This document shows, one piece after another, positions 6,291 to 14,522 of a DNA stretch of 49,364 nt. Position numbers and translations under genes: made by a program. The notes under the pieces are model-generated. The model saw nothing but the letters and a program-made list of their open reading frames with translations. It had not been told where the DNA came from and did no database searches. The stretch is taken from positions 1 through 49,364 of the IMG/VR virus record IMGVR_UViG_3300036717_000070, one strand, 5' to 3'. The DNA comes from a virus. Within the stretch, counting starts at the first letter, position 1, and every line of letters starts with the position of its first letter.

Positions 6291-6814
6291 CAGAACGTCA
6301 CGGTTACAGGGCCAATAATCGTTCCTGGAACTGGCGGGACGGCGCAGCCGCCAGCGGGCGGCGGCAGGACGTAAGTCCCGGAGGGCGGGCACTTTTGGAT
6401 CACGCCGTCCACTGTCGGCCGTGGAATGTTCAAACTCCAAATGCACGGTCCGATCACCACGGGATCCAAGCCGACGTAATAAACTTGCTCCTCCGAGAAC
6501 GTCAGAACCCAATAATTGACTCCGGCGATCGTCGCACAAGTGATCGTGAACAACATGTAATAACCGCTGAGGTCCGAGTCACCCACGGTATTTTGGCCAG
6601 TTTCCCAGCCACTAATGCCAATCGAATCCATTGGAGGGTAAGTGCCGTCCTGCTCGGGGTAGGCTCCATTTTCGGAAATCGTGGGTGTCATCGTCGGACA
6701 CGTCCCGTCGTAGCACGGGGCCGGCCCGCCGCAGCCACAGCAGCCGTTGCCGTCGGCCATGGGGACGGCGCCGAACGCGCCGGGACTGCCATTGATCGCT
6801 ACGGGCTGAGCCAT
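6290..6814 (-). CDS. Hypothetical virion-associated protein, glycine/cysteine-rich
   Basis: A 174-residue protein with a Gly/Pro/Cys-rich head (ADGNGCCGCGGPAPCYDGTC), a central region of beta character (GYYMLFTITCATIAGVNYWVL) and a Pro-rich tail. It has no signal peptide or long hydrophobic span. Its place at the end of the tail operon, after two other tail-tip candidates and 3 bases from the gene upstream, suggests a tail or virion-surface role. Not assignable to a family. Confidence 0.6.
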   Translation of the reverse strand: MAQPVAINGSPGAFGAVPMADGNGCCGCGGPAPCYDGTCPTMTPTISENGAYPEQDGTYPPMDSIGISGWETGQNTVGDSDLSGYYMLFTITCATIAGVNYWVLTFSEEQVYYVGLDPVVIGPCIWSLNIPRPTVDGVIQKCPPSGTYVLPPPAGGCAVPPVPGTIIGPVTVTF

Positions 6815-6817
6815 TTA

Positions 6818-7795
6818 TTAGCTACCTGACGTGCAGTTTGTAAATGTCACGGGCGCGTCTACCTCACCGTCTACGTGGTAGATCAGTCCTCGGGCATCGT
6901 AATATTTTTTGCGCGTGAAAACGTGCAGAAGCAGAGCGTCGGGATCCCACACGATGCGCGGGTCGGTCAGATTGAGCGGCACGCCATCGGTGTCGCGGTC
7001 CCACGTCGCCGTGTCGGCCGTCGTGCTGGTCGGGTCGCTGTAGGGCAGCGATTTTGGCGTGGAGCGCGAACCCACGCCGCCGTGAGTCCAGAAAACCGTA
7101 GGGGAACTCGTGGGATAGGCGTAGACCCACGAGCCGATGTCTAGCCGGTTTCCCGTCAGGGCGTTTTCGTCGAGATTACAGACGGTGACCGTGGCCCCGG
7201 CGGTCAGTCCCGCCGGCATACTCAGGGCCGTCCCCGCCACGGCGGTGGTCGTGCCAGCGTAGATCGTTGCGGTGTACTGGGCGGCGGCGTCGACGGCGGT
7301 GATCTTGCAGGGATAGCCGCCAACGCCGGGAAGATATGAAAAAACGTACAGCGTTTCGGAATTACTCCCGTTGCCGCCGCGATTGCAAAACGCAAACACC
7401 ATGACGGCCTGGCCCGACGCAACTGCGTTTTTTCCGACCGGCATTTGCGATGCGTTCAACTCGAAAAGGTTGGTCGCCACGACCGTCTCCGCGAGGCCGG
7501 GAAGCGTGTCCACGCGGCAGGACCATTGTTGCGACGGCGTGAGCCCCTCTTTCGTCACCGCGGCCTGCACGTTGTACTGCGCCGTGCTCCCGCCAGTCCC
7601 CGCGATGCTCTTGACGATTCCTGGCCACATTTCGATATAGAAATCGCTGTTTTGCAGGCTCGTTCCGCCCATCGGGTAGATGTTGGCGAAGTCGCGCGAT
7701 AACTTCTCGAGCGCATCCGTGACTCGGCGCAGGTCCGAGCGATGAACGAATTGATCGTTGGGAAATTTCGGGAGATTGCTATTGTCGATCGGCAT
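6818..7795 (-). CDS. Hypothetical tail protein with N-terminal helix and beta-rich body
   Basis: A 325-residue protein. The start at 7795 (MPIDNSNLPKFPNDQFVHRS) is chosen because the gene upstream ends at 7797; the longer frame from 7876 would run into it. An amphipathic helix (RVTDALEKLSRDFANI) is followed by a Thr/Ala/Gly-rich body (ATIYAGTTTAVAGTALSMPAG) and a C-terminal part ending TFTNCTSGS. Such composition is common in baseplate and fibre proteins. It lies third after the tape measure gene, where distal tail proteins are usual. Function is inferred only from position and composition. Confidence 0.65.
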   Translation of the reverse strand: MPIDNSNLPKFPNDQFVHRSDLRRVTDALEKLSRDFANIYPMGGTSLQNSDFYIEMWPGIVKSIAGTGGSTAQYNVQAAVTKEGLTPSQQWSCRVDTLPGLAETVVATNLFELNASQMPVGKNAVASGQAVMVFAFCNRGGNGSNSETLYVFSYLPGVGGYPCKITAVDAAAQYTATIYAGTTTAVAGTALSMPAGLTAGATVTVCNLDENALTGNRLDIGSWVYAYPTSSPTVFWTHGGVGSRSTPKSLPYSDPTSTTADTATWDRDTDGVPLNLTDPRIVWDPDALLLHVFTRKKYYDARGLIYHVDGEVDAPVTFTNCTSGS

Positions 7796-7796
7796 G

Positions 7797-8651
7797 TTAG
7801 ACCGGGGGCAATTCCAAATCCATGAAGTTCTCGGCGCGGGGCGTGTACGCATAAACGCCGTTGGCGACCTGGCCATTGGCCGGCGCCATGAACGGCAACA
7901 GCGCGTTGGCGTTCTCGCTCACGTCGGTGGGGATTTGGTGCCGTGTGTTGTCTTCGTACAGCCCCAACTGGACCCAACCCTCTTCGGCATATTCCAGGCA
8001 GTACGTCACTTGATAAAGTTGATTGCCGTTTGCGTCCAAACCCAACGTTTGCGAATTGATGCTCCGGCATAACCAGTCGCAAGCATTGCCGACCGCGGCA
8101 TAGGCGTCATTACAGACACTTCCGACATACGTGACCGTTTTTTGCAGGGGGCTACCTGTTTCGATCCGGGTGAATTCGATCACCAGATGGTTCACGAATC
8201 GGTTGATCTCGATGTAATTGGTGGCCGAACCCGCAGCCTCGTCGTCGGGGTCCGAATACGTAACGACAAGCACCTGGTTGGTGTTTGGATTGATATTACT
8301 CTGCACCGTGCTCGACGATGCCGATATGCGAATCTGGCATCCCGCCTTGCTGCCGAGCGCGCTGAGCAGGTTGTACCAACCGTATTCAATCGTGACAATC
8401 GCCTGGGAGCGCGACGTTCCGCCGCACGCCGGCACGGCGGAAATCCTCGTGCACCATGCGCCCTGGTCGGTGGGGTGCTGGTCGCCGATATTGACGCCGC
8501 ACCTATAGATTGCCTGCTGTAGAGTATCGACGCCCGGAGGCAAACCCTCGACAGAGAAAATGCGCGTATACGCCGCTCCCTGCTGATCGCGCGATGCAGA
8601 GTTGCCGGCGCGGGCAAGGTCCGGACTGATGTGGAATGGTGAATTGGGCAT
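7797..8651 (-). CDS. Hypothetical distal tail protein directly after the tape measure gene
   Basis: A 284-residue protein beginning MPNSPFHISPDLARAG, with ITVEYGWYNLLSAL-like beta segments, several cysteines (YRCGVNIG, PACGG, GSVCNDAYAAVGNACDWLC) and an acidic C-terminal part (NFMDLELPPV). It starts 5 bases after the tape measure stop. In siphophages this position holds the distal tail protein or tail-tip hub, so a tail-tip role is likely, but I see no family motif. Confidence 0.65.
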   Translation of the reverse strand: MPNSPFHISPDLARAGNSASRDQQGAAYTRIFSVEGLPPGVDTLQQAIYRCGVNIGDQHPTDQGAWCTRISAVPACGGTSRSQAIVTIEYGWYNLLSALGSKAGCQIRISASSSTVQSNINPNTNQVLVVTYSDPDDEAAGSATNYIEINRFVNHLVIEFTRIETGSPLQKTVTYVGSVCNDAYAAVGNACDWLCRSINSQTLGLDANGNQLYQVTYCLEYAEEGWVQLGLYEDNTRHQIPTDVSENANALLPFMAPANGQVANGVYAYTPRAENFMDLELPPV

Positions 8652-8656
8652 GTGTT

Positions 8657-11600
8657 TCAGTTCTGGACGAAGCCCATCGCTCTGTGGAAGATGCCTTCGA
8701 GCAGTTTGTTTGCGATCTTCAGTTCATCCGTGACCGCCCTGCTCCCGCCGCCCGCCTTGTCGTCGTGCACGCCGGCGCCCAATAAGTGCCCGACCCAATT
8801 TGCCGCAGTCGCCAGCAAACCGGGATCCTTTCCAAGCCCCTGCTCGCCTTTCACTTTCGCAACGGCGTTGGCCAACTCTTTTTTGGCGTGCGCCCGTGCC
8901 TCTACTTGATGCGTCAGGTTGAGCGGGTCGCCGGGAATGTAGGTACCGCTGCCCTTGGCCGCATACCCGCCGCTGTGCCATGTCAGCAGGTCGAATCGCT
9001 TGGACTCCAGGTTGCTCAATTCGGTCTTGCGAACTTCCTCGCGCATCATCGGATCGGCATTGCGCACAGCCAGCAACGACGATGCCCCCGCCTGCACCGC
9101 TTGGCCGGCGATATCCTCGTAGTTCATGTGGTAGGCGTTCGCCTGCTGCTGGGCGGAAAGGCCGATGCCCTGATTCGCGAGTCCGAAACCATATAGCTTA
9201 TTGGCCGTTTCGTTTTGAGCGGCAAATTGTACGCTTAACGCCAGCCGTTCAAGCGGGTTTTCCGTCATCCGCAATTGCATGCTCTGCTGCTGTCGGATCT
9301 CCAGTTGTTGCGCCTGCCAGTTCATGCCGATGCCGCGAAGTCCGGCAGACAAGACGCCGGTTTGCGATGCCTCCACCGATTCGGATACGCGGCGGCGTTC
9401 CTCGGCTTCGGCGTTGTCCCGAACGGTCTTTTGCCGAGACTCCAATCCGTTCCGATACGATTGCGTGTCCTTTTCCGTACCGACGATTGCAGCCATTTCC
9501 GCTTGCTGCTGCAACCCCAAGTCGGCCATTTTCGCGGCGAACGGTTTTCGTTGAAGTTGCAGCGTGGATACCGCCGCCGATCCGACGTTCATCGCCGTTT
9601 CGATGGTCAACCGGCGTTCGATTTGCACTTCATCCAGATCATGCTTAGCAGATTCCTCGTCTCGTTTTTTCGCCCGCTGTTGTCTTATTTCGTCTTCAGT
9701 AATCCCGCCCGCATGAGTTTTAAGCTCATATGCTGTTTCCGCATCAAATTCGTCCATATGGGCCGCATACATCCATCCCCTTGCTGCTTTACTACTACCC
9801 ACAGATCCACGCTTTAAATCCCATGATGCGAACATTCGTTGTTCGGAAGCGCTGCCCGACGCATGAAGCAATCCGATTTCGCCTTGCTGGATTCCCAGTA
9901 ATTTCGCCTGCATTTGGGCGCTAAGCCGCTGCTGCTCCGCAAGATTTTGCGCGGCCTCGTCGGCCTTCTGTAGGCTTGCCTTAAATTCCGGGTTTTCCGA
10001 CAACACCTGCTCACGGGAAAGAGGCGGGGCATACCCCGATGGCGCCCATGCACCAGCGGCCCGACTGCGTGCCTCCGCCTCTACCGGCGCGTTTTTCGCA
10101 TCGGTTATCTGCTTCTCGATTTCCGCCTTTTTGTCCGCCTGTATTTTCAGTCCGGAAATTTTTTCGTCGGCCGTCGCCTTATATGCGGCTACCGAATCTT
10201 CTTTGTACTGCGCCTGCTCGATTTTCTGCTGTATCCCGGTCGCGTGCAAAAACTCGCCGACTTGGATGCCGCGGTTCGCCTGAAACTGCCGATCGGATAA
10301 TTTGCCGTGAACGTCGCCGAAAGCTTCGGCGCCGAGCGACACCAGTTGACCGAGGGCCGGGATACTCTCGACGGTAGAAAGCATCCTCTCTTTCGCCGAA
10401 ACGTCGGCGAGCACCTGGCCCATCGCCCGCGAACCAGGATCGGCCATCAGGTTGTATCCGCTGCCGACCGCCTGCATCGCCCGCATGATTCGTTCGGGAT
10501 GCGCGACGATGTTTGCCGCCTCGGCTCCGGCAGACGCTATCCTGATCGCCTGGTAAGCTGCGACACCGCCCGTCAGGTTCCCCAATGCGGCGCCGAGTCC
10601 GCGCACGCTCAGCAGGTTGCGACGATTACCGGAAAGACCTTTGCCACGACCTTTGCCACGACCTTTGCCACGACCTTTGCCACCGCCACCGCCACCGCCA
10701 CCGCCACCGCCACCACCGCCACCGTGCACCGTTACCGTGCCGGCGTTGATCGTGACCGAGGCGACGTTCATAACCCCGCCGATAGACGTACTGCCACCGC
10801 CACCGCCACCAGTTGAACGACCACCGCCACCGCCACCAGTTGAACGACCACCGCCACCGCCACCAGTTGAACGACCACCGCCACCGCCACCAGTTGAACG
10901 ACCACCGCCACCGCCACCGGGCACGCCCATCATCCAGTCGACGAAGCCGCCACCGCCACCGCCACCGCCACCGCCACCGCCGCCAGTTGAACGACCACCG
11001 CCACCGCCACCGGGCACGCCCATCATCCAGTCGACGAAGCCGCCACCGCCACCGCCACCGCCACCGCCACCGCCGCCAGTTGAACGACCACCGCCACCGC
11101 CACCGGACACGCCATTGGATGCCATCATCCAGTCGACGAAGCCGCCGCCAGTTGGACGACTTTCCGCCCGGTCGTGCTGAGCGTCGGTCGCAACTTGCTT
11201 GCGCTCCTCCGCCGGCTTGCCCTGCCGTATCCGGCGTTCCGCGCGGTCGATGGCGTCAAACTGGCTATCCAGTTCCATCCGCTTGGCGGCCTGCTTTTTT
11301 TCGTCGACCGTGGTAACGCCACGCGTCACGCCGGCGGTGAAAACTTTGGCTTCCAGCGCGTTGCGGGCTTTATTCAGTTTATCGAGCGCCGCCGTCGCCC
11401 GTACGGCCGATGCCGCAATGTCGTCGGCCCATTTATCGTTGCCCGCCGCTATCGCCGGCGCCGACATCATGCCCTGCATCTTCTCCATCGCTGCGGTGAC
11501 GCGCGCGATGCTTTGCTCGAACGCCTGCACGTCGATGGTCGGCGCGATGCCCAGCCCTTGGCCGGCCGTCTTAACCAGTTCCGGCAACTTGGCTAACTCG

Positions 11601-11674
11601 GCGCGCAACGGGTCCAGGTCGCAGGTGATGGTGAACACCGCGCCGCCGATAGGTGTTGCGTTTTCTAGAGCCAT
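8657..11674 (-). CDS. Tail tape measure protein with long glycine-rich repeats
   Basis: A 1005-residue protein, the longest in the phage operon, following the frameshifted chaperone pair, which is the classic place of the tape measure gene. The head (about 1-170) is helical. Residues about 175-345 are runs of glycine carrying the motifs FVDWMM (three times) and GGRST (many times), followed by a GKGRGKGRGKGRGKG basic stretch. A hydrophobic Ala/Gly segment (LGAALGNLTGGVAAYQAI, near 360-380) could cross a membrane. The rest is long coiled helix rich in Gln, Ala, Lys and Glu. Tape measures set tail length and help DNA entry. The glycine block is unusual for the family. Confidence 0.85.
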   Translation of the reverse strand: MALENATPIGGAVFTITCDLDPLRAELAKLPELVKTAGQGLGIAPTIDVQAFEQSIARVTAAMEKMQGMMSAPAIAAGNDKWADDIAASAVRATAALDKLNKARNALEAKVFTAGVTRGVTTVDEKKQAAKRMELDSQFDAIDRAERRIRQGKPAEERKQVATDAQHDRAESRPTGGGFVDWMMASNGVSGGGGGGRSTGGGGGGGGGGGGGFVDWMMGVPGGGGGGRSTGGGGGGGGGGGGGFVDWMMGVPGGGGGGRSTGGGGGGRSTGGGGGGRSTGGGGGGRSTGGGGGGSTSIGGVMNVASVTINAGTVTVHGGGGGGGGGGGGGGGKGRGKGRGKGRGKGLSGNRRNLLSVRGLGAALGNLTGGVAAYQAIRIASAGAEAANIVAHPERIMRAMQAVGSGYNLMADPGSRAMGQVLADVSAKERMLSTVESIPALGQLVSLGAEAFGDVHGKLSDRQFQANRGIQVGEFLHATGIQQKIEQAQYKEDSVAAYKATADEKISGLKIQADKKAEIEKQITDAKNAPVEAEARSRAAGAWAPSGYAPPLSREQVLSENPEFKASLQKADEAAQNLAEQQRLSAQMQAKLLGIQQGEIGLLHASGSASEQRMFASWDLKRGSVGSSKAARGWMYAAHMDEFDAETAYELKTHAGGITEDEIRQQRAKKRDEESAKHDLDEVQIERRLTIETAMNVGSAAVSTLQLQRKPFAAKMADLGLQQQAEMAAIVGTEKDTQSYRNGLESRQKTVRDNAEAEERRRVSESVEASQTGVLSAGLRGIGMNWQAQQLEIRQQQSMQLRMTENPLERLALSVQFAAQNETANKLYGFGLANQGIGLSAQQQANAYHMNYEDIAGQAVQAGASSLLAVRNADPMMREEVRKTELSNLESKRFDLLTWHSGGYAAKGSGTYIPGDPLNLTHQVEARAHAKKELANAVAKVKGEQGLGKDPGLLATAANWVGHLLGAGVHDDKAGGGSRAVTDELKIANKLLEGIFHRAMGFVQN
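10660..11145 (-). repeat. CCACCG-type hexanucleotide repeat block inside the tape measure gene
   Basis: The plus strand is built of CCACCG hexamers broken by copies of CCAGTTGAACGA (GGRST codons) and by three copies of CATCATCCAGTCGACGAAGC (FVDWMM codons). Larger units of about 117 bases at 10916-11032 and 11033 onward repeat nearly exactly. A separate run of ACCTTTGCCACG repeats (10636-10680) encodes the GKGRGKGRG stretch. All units are multiples of three, so length changes keep the frame. Confidence 0.9.
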
Positions 11675-11678
11675 GAAG

Positions 11679-12364
11679 TCACTTTAAGAGCCCCGCCCTT
11701 TTCGCCTTCGCCCGAAGCTCGGCAATCCGCGCCCGCTGAATCCGATCCGCCTCTTCCGTCTCTGGATCGTCACGTCCGATGCGCCAGTTGTTGACTAAAT
11801 TCGCCTCCCGATACAAGTCGACGAACCGATTGAGCGGTATGGCAAACGGATCGCCGAGCCAGGGCATTGTCACGCCGATGCGGCACAGCGCCACGCGCAA
11901 CGTCTGATCGTCTATGCCGCCGGAGCCGTCGCCGGAGCCGTCGCTGGCTCCGTCGGCGGCGTCACTGCGTTTGGGCCGGCATCCTCGCGGTGGTATTTCA
12001 CGCCGGGCACGATCTTTTCGATGAGCGGCAACTGGCGTTCAAACGGAATCTCAAGAGCCGCCTTCGCGATGGCATCCGCTTCCGGGCCGTACGCTTTTTT
12101 GAGCGAAATCCGAAAGGCCGCATATCGACCGTCCGGGTTGGTCAGCCAGGGGATGCTGTCATTTGGCGGGTTGGCGTCGAACGCTTCCAAGTCCGCCAGC
12201 ACCTGCAACGTCTCGGCGCCGGAAAATCGGAGGTTCTCGCCGAGAAGTCGCTTCATTTCCGTCAGATACTCACGACGAAACGCCAGCGTATCGTAAAAGC
12301 TAAAAACGGAAAATTGCCGGTCGGTCCCGGCAACTTCCTCGACCACGATTGAAACTTCATCCAT
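11679..12364 (-). CDS. Tail assembly chaperone fusion (GT-like), made by -1 frameshift
   Basis: The frame after the shift runs on from the chaperone G-like gene without a gap. Slipping at C CCA AAC (11969-11975) moves translation from PN at residue 132 into RSDAADGASDGSGDGSGG, a flexible linker, and on through IDDQTLRVALCRIGVTMPWLGDP to the stop at 11679. The fused product has 228 residues. The second part has no convincing start of its own (only a TTG at 11900 without a ribosome site). In lambda-like phages the short and long chaperones are made at a fixed ratio and load the tape measure for tail assembly. Gene order (tail tube, G/GT, tape measure) fits exactly. Confidence 0.8.
11912..12364 (-). 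CDS. Tail assembly chaperone, short form (G-like)
   Basis: A 150-residue product from the ATG at 12364, preceded by GAGGA. It is mostly helical and acidic (MKRLLGENLRFSGAETLQVL, FERQLPLIEKIVPGV) and ends in a Thr/Ala/Pro-rich repeat (TEPATAPATAPAA). The tail repeats arise where the zero frame runs over the linker of the frameshift product. It lies between the tail tube and tape measure genes. The role is assembly only; chaperones of this type are not in the finished virion. Confidence 0.8.
   Translation of the reverse strand: MDEVSIVVEEVAGTDRQFSVFSFYDTLAFRREYLTEMKRLLGENLRFSGAETLQVLADLEAFDANPPNDSIPWLTNPDGRYAAFRISLKKAYGPEADAIAKAALEIPFERQLPLIEKIVPGVKYHREDAGPNAVTPPTEPATAPATAPAA
11969..11975 (-). 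promoter_or_regulatory. -1 ribosomal frameshift slippery site C CCA AAC
   Basis: The minus strand reads GGC CCA AAC in the chaperone frame, a perfect X XXY YYZ heptamer (CCCAAAC). A -1 slip gives CCC AAA and enters the frame of the downstream part, which is open from here to 11679. Downstream the message is GC-rich with repeated GCGACGGCTCCG units that can fold, a possible stimulator. Confidence 0.85.
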
Positions 12365-12408
12365 CGGTAATCCTCAAAAGTTCATCAAATAACGGGGAAA
12401 ACGCTGGT

Positions 12409-12861
12409 TTACGACGTGGCCCAACTATAGGTGCAGTCCGCCTGGGACTGCTTGAGCGCAATCGTCGTCCGCGCGGCGGGAACCAGCCGTCCCGTATCGA
12501 GAGAAACGCTATCGACGAGATATGTTCCGGTCACGGTGCACGCCGCCGAGCCGCTGGCTCCGGTCACGCCGACGTTGTTGTCAAAGCAAAACGTCGCCGA
12601 GGCGCCAACGTCGCCGTTGGTATTCGCCATGCTACCGAATCCAAGCGTGGTGCCGCTGGCCCCCTTGAACGGGAATCCGGTGATGCTGATGTCTTGGTCG
12701 GGCGTGCCGTTGCCGACGTAGATCGCGTTGAGCGTTCCGCCGTAGCAGGTCACGTTTTCGGTCTGCTGCCGCTCGGAGAATCGCATGGTCTGATAATCCA
12801 TGAGAAATCCGGTGGGCAAAGAGACTGAACCAAAACGGGGAACAAGTAATCGTTGAGCCAT
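12409..12861 (-). CDS. Probable major tail (tube) protein
   Basis: A 150-residue product beginning MAQRLLVPRFGSVSLPTGFL, rich in beta strand and Thr/Gly/Ser, with four cysteines. TGGAG lies upstream of the ATG at 12861. It stands directly before the G/GT chaperone pair, the usual place for the tail tube gene. The segments FKGASGTTLGFGSMANTNG and VDSVSLDTGRLVPAARTTIA fit a beta-sandwich subunit. The call depends on position, size and composition; I see no diagnostic motif. Confidence 0.6.
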   Translation of the reverse strand: MAQRLLVPRFGSVSLPTGFLMDYQTMRFSERQQTENVTCYGGTLNAIYVGNGTPDQDISITGFPFKGASGTTLGFGSMANTNGDVGASATFCFDNNVGVTGASGSAACTVTGTYLVDSVSLDTGRLVPAARTTIALKQSQADCTYSWATS

Positions 12862-12876
12862 GATGAAAACTCCAGG

Positions 12877-13221
12877 TTATCGCCGACGCAGCGGCTGAAT
12901 CTTCCCTACGCGGGAGACGAGCGGCTGACACGGTTCGGGAATGTGAATCGGGGGCAAAAGCGTTTCGGAAAACGGACGCAAGCCGGCGTCAATTTCTTCT
13001 TTCATCCGAGTGGTACCGTACTCGTACCAATCGAACGGAATCGGACGCATGATCTTTTTGCACGGGCCTTGTTCGCACTTGAAATCAGTAAACACCACGG
13101 CATGAAAATGGGCCTTAAGATGGTCGTGCAGTTGCTGCGGCGTTGCGATCCACGGGCTTTCCGTGTAGCCGGTCCTCTCTTTCCCCTGCTTGGTTTTGAT
13201 GAGCCAGTTCCATTGGTACAT
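12877..13221 (-). CDS. Hypothetical protein, 114 residues
   Basis: The start at 13221 (MYQWNWLIKTKQGKERTGY) overlaps the stop of the glycosyltransferase gene as TGATG, so the two are probably coupled; the longer frame from 13338 is rejected. The product has aromatic residues throughout, a CEQGPCKK motif and a basic tail (GKIQPLRRR). It lies between the glycosyltransferase and tail tube genes. No family recognised. Confidence 0.6.
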   Translation of the reverse strand: MYQWNWLIKTKQGKERTGYTESPWIATPQQLHDHLKAHFHAVVFTDFKCEQGPCKKIMRPIPFDWYEYGTTRMKEEIDAGLRPFSETLLPPIHIPEPCQPLVSRVGKIQPLRRR

Positions 13222-14153
13222 CACGGGCCTTGCCTTTCCAGAGGCAGCGGGAACGGCTCGACGGGGTCGGCCGGCAATCCGTTGGATCGGACCATCAGCA
13301 CGCCGTCGTTGTTCGCGGTTTCCGCCAGCGCCTTCCACGGCGCTTTCTGTTCGGGCGATATGATGAAGGCCAGCCAGCGCGCCGCCTCGGCAAAATTGCT
13401 GTTGAGCGCGACAGCCTTCACTGCCAGTTCAACCGCTTCCTCGGCTTGTCCCAGCATCCACAGACATCGGGACAACAAATAGTGCGCGTCGATCCATTCC
13501 GGCCGGTGCATTTGCATCCTGATTCGCTGCCGCAAAAACGGCACGGCATCGGCGGGGCGCCACCGGTCGGCAAATTCCTTTCCGATGTAGTACCACCATC
13601 GGGGGCAGGCGGGGTCTTCGACCAGGTCCAGAGCGAGCATGCGGGGAACGCCCATGATGTCGGTTGGCCTTTCGTGCCATGGACCGCGGCGGTGGATGAT
13701 CGTCAGGTCGATGAACGAAACGGTCTTAGCGATCAAGTATTCGTGCGCCCGCCCACGCCAACGGATGTCACGGCGCCATAGGCGTTCAGCGTGATGGGTG
13801 TGACCGCCGTGAGCTTCGGAAATCTGCACTTCGGCGCCTTCGATATCCTCAGCGTCGATCGCAGTCTCAACGGCGTGTTTCGCTAAAGCCGGGTGCGCAA
13901 ACTCGTCATCGCACGACAGCCGAAACAAATAATCTCCGTCGGTCATTTCACCGGCGTACCGATAGAGCGTTGCGGTGTCGGTGATGTTGTCCGGCGAGGC
14001 CAGTACCGTGGCGCCAGCCTCGAAGGCGATGCCACGGCTTTCATCGGACGATCCGCCGTCGAAATACCATACCGGCCATGGTGACGACTGGATTGCTCGC
14101 CGCAGGTACAACGACTGATCTTTCCCGAACATGACGACGGCGACGGTCTTCAT
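13221..14153 (-). CDS. Glycosyltransferase, family 2-like, with TPR-like C-terminal half
   Basis: A 310-residue protein. The start MKTVAVVMFGKDQSLYLRRAI opens a Rossmann-type GT-A fold; WYFDGGSSDESRGIA and LSCDDEF supply the acidic nucleotide-sugar and metal sites. The C-terminal half (WWYYIGKEFADRWRPADAVPFLRQ, DAHYLLSRCLWMLGQAEEAVELAVKAVALN) has the spacing of tetratricopeptide repeats. It probably transfers sugar to an acceptor held by the TPR part. It is locked into the head-tail operon by 4-base and TGATG overlaps with both neighbours, so it is expressed late and may decorate virion proteins rather than DNA or cell wall. Confidence 0.8.
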   Translation of the reverse strand: MKTVAVVMFGKDQSLYLRRAIQSSPWPVWYFDGGSSDESRGIAFEAGATVLASPDNITDTATLYRYAGEMTDGDYLFRLSCDDEFAHPALAKHAVETAIDAEDIEGAEVQISEAHGGHTHHAERLWRRDIRWRGRAHEYLIAKTVSFIDLTIIHRRGPWHERPTDIMGVPRMLALDLVEDPACPRWWYYIGKEFADRWRPADAVPFLRQRIRMQMHRPEWIDAHYLLSRCLWMLGQAEEAVELAVKAVALNSNFAEAARWLAFIISPEQKAPWKALAETANNDGVLMVRSNGLPADPVEPFPLPLERQGP

Positions 14154-14518
14154 GGATTTGTCCCTTTCTCTAAAATCTGCTGGACCTCTTCGGACTTCTG
14201 ATCGAACGTCGGTTGCACCCACGGACGCGGCGCCATCTTCTGTGTTCCCATTTCGAGATACAGACCGTACTCAACCCCAGTGCCCCAGCGCAGCGTTACC
14301 GCCTGGGCGTCGACCTCGTACTCAACTGAATCGTGTAGGTTGGCCGTCTCCCGGTGCGGGAATTGGCCGGGATCAGAGTGCGGCGGGCATGGCTCGTTGA
14401 TATTTTCCTTGGCCTGCGCCACCAGCAGTAAGCCGGCGGCATCGAGCCTGGGCGATAAGATGGCCTTCACGGCTTCGATGGCCGCTTCGAGTTCATAGTC
14501 GATTTGTGGTTCGGACAT
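14150..14518 (-). CDS. HK97 gp10-like head-tail joining protein
   Basis: A 122-residue protein with the signature of the HK97-gp10 group: VEYGLYLEMGTQKMAPRPWVQPTFDQKSEEVQQIL at the C-terminus, in which the GT.KM.PRPW pattern is conserved (given here in parts: EYGLYLEMGTQKM and PRPWVQPTF). The N-terminal half is helical (ELEAAIEAVKAILSP). Such proteins complete the neck or the head-proximal tail end. Stop and start overlaps tie it to the glycosyltransferase gene after it. Confidence 0.75.
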   Translation of the reverse strand: MSEPQIDYELEAAIEAVKAILSPRLDAAGLLLVAQAKENINEPCPPHSDPGQFPHRETANLHDSVEYEVDAQAVTLRWGTGVEYGLYLEMGTQKMAPRPWVQPTFDQKSEEVQQILEKGTNP

Positions 14519-14522
14519 GGCA

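Noticed and set aside
10617-11180. Plus-strand proline-rich frame of 187 residues
   Set aside because: Antisense of the glycine-rich tape measure block; only the repeat composition keeps it open.
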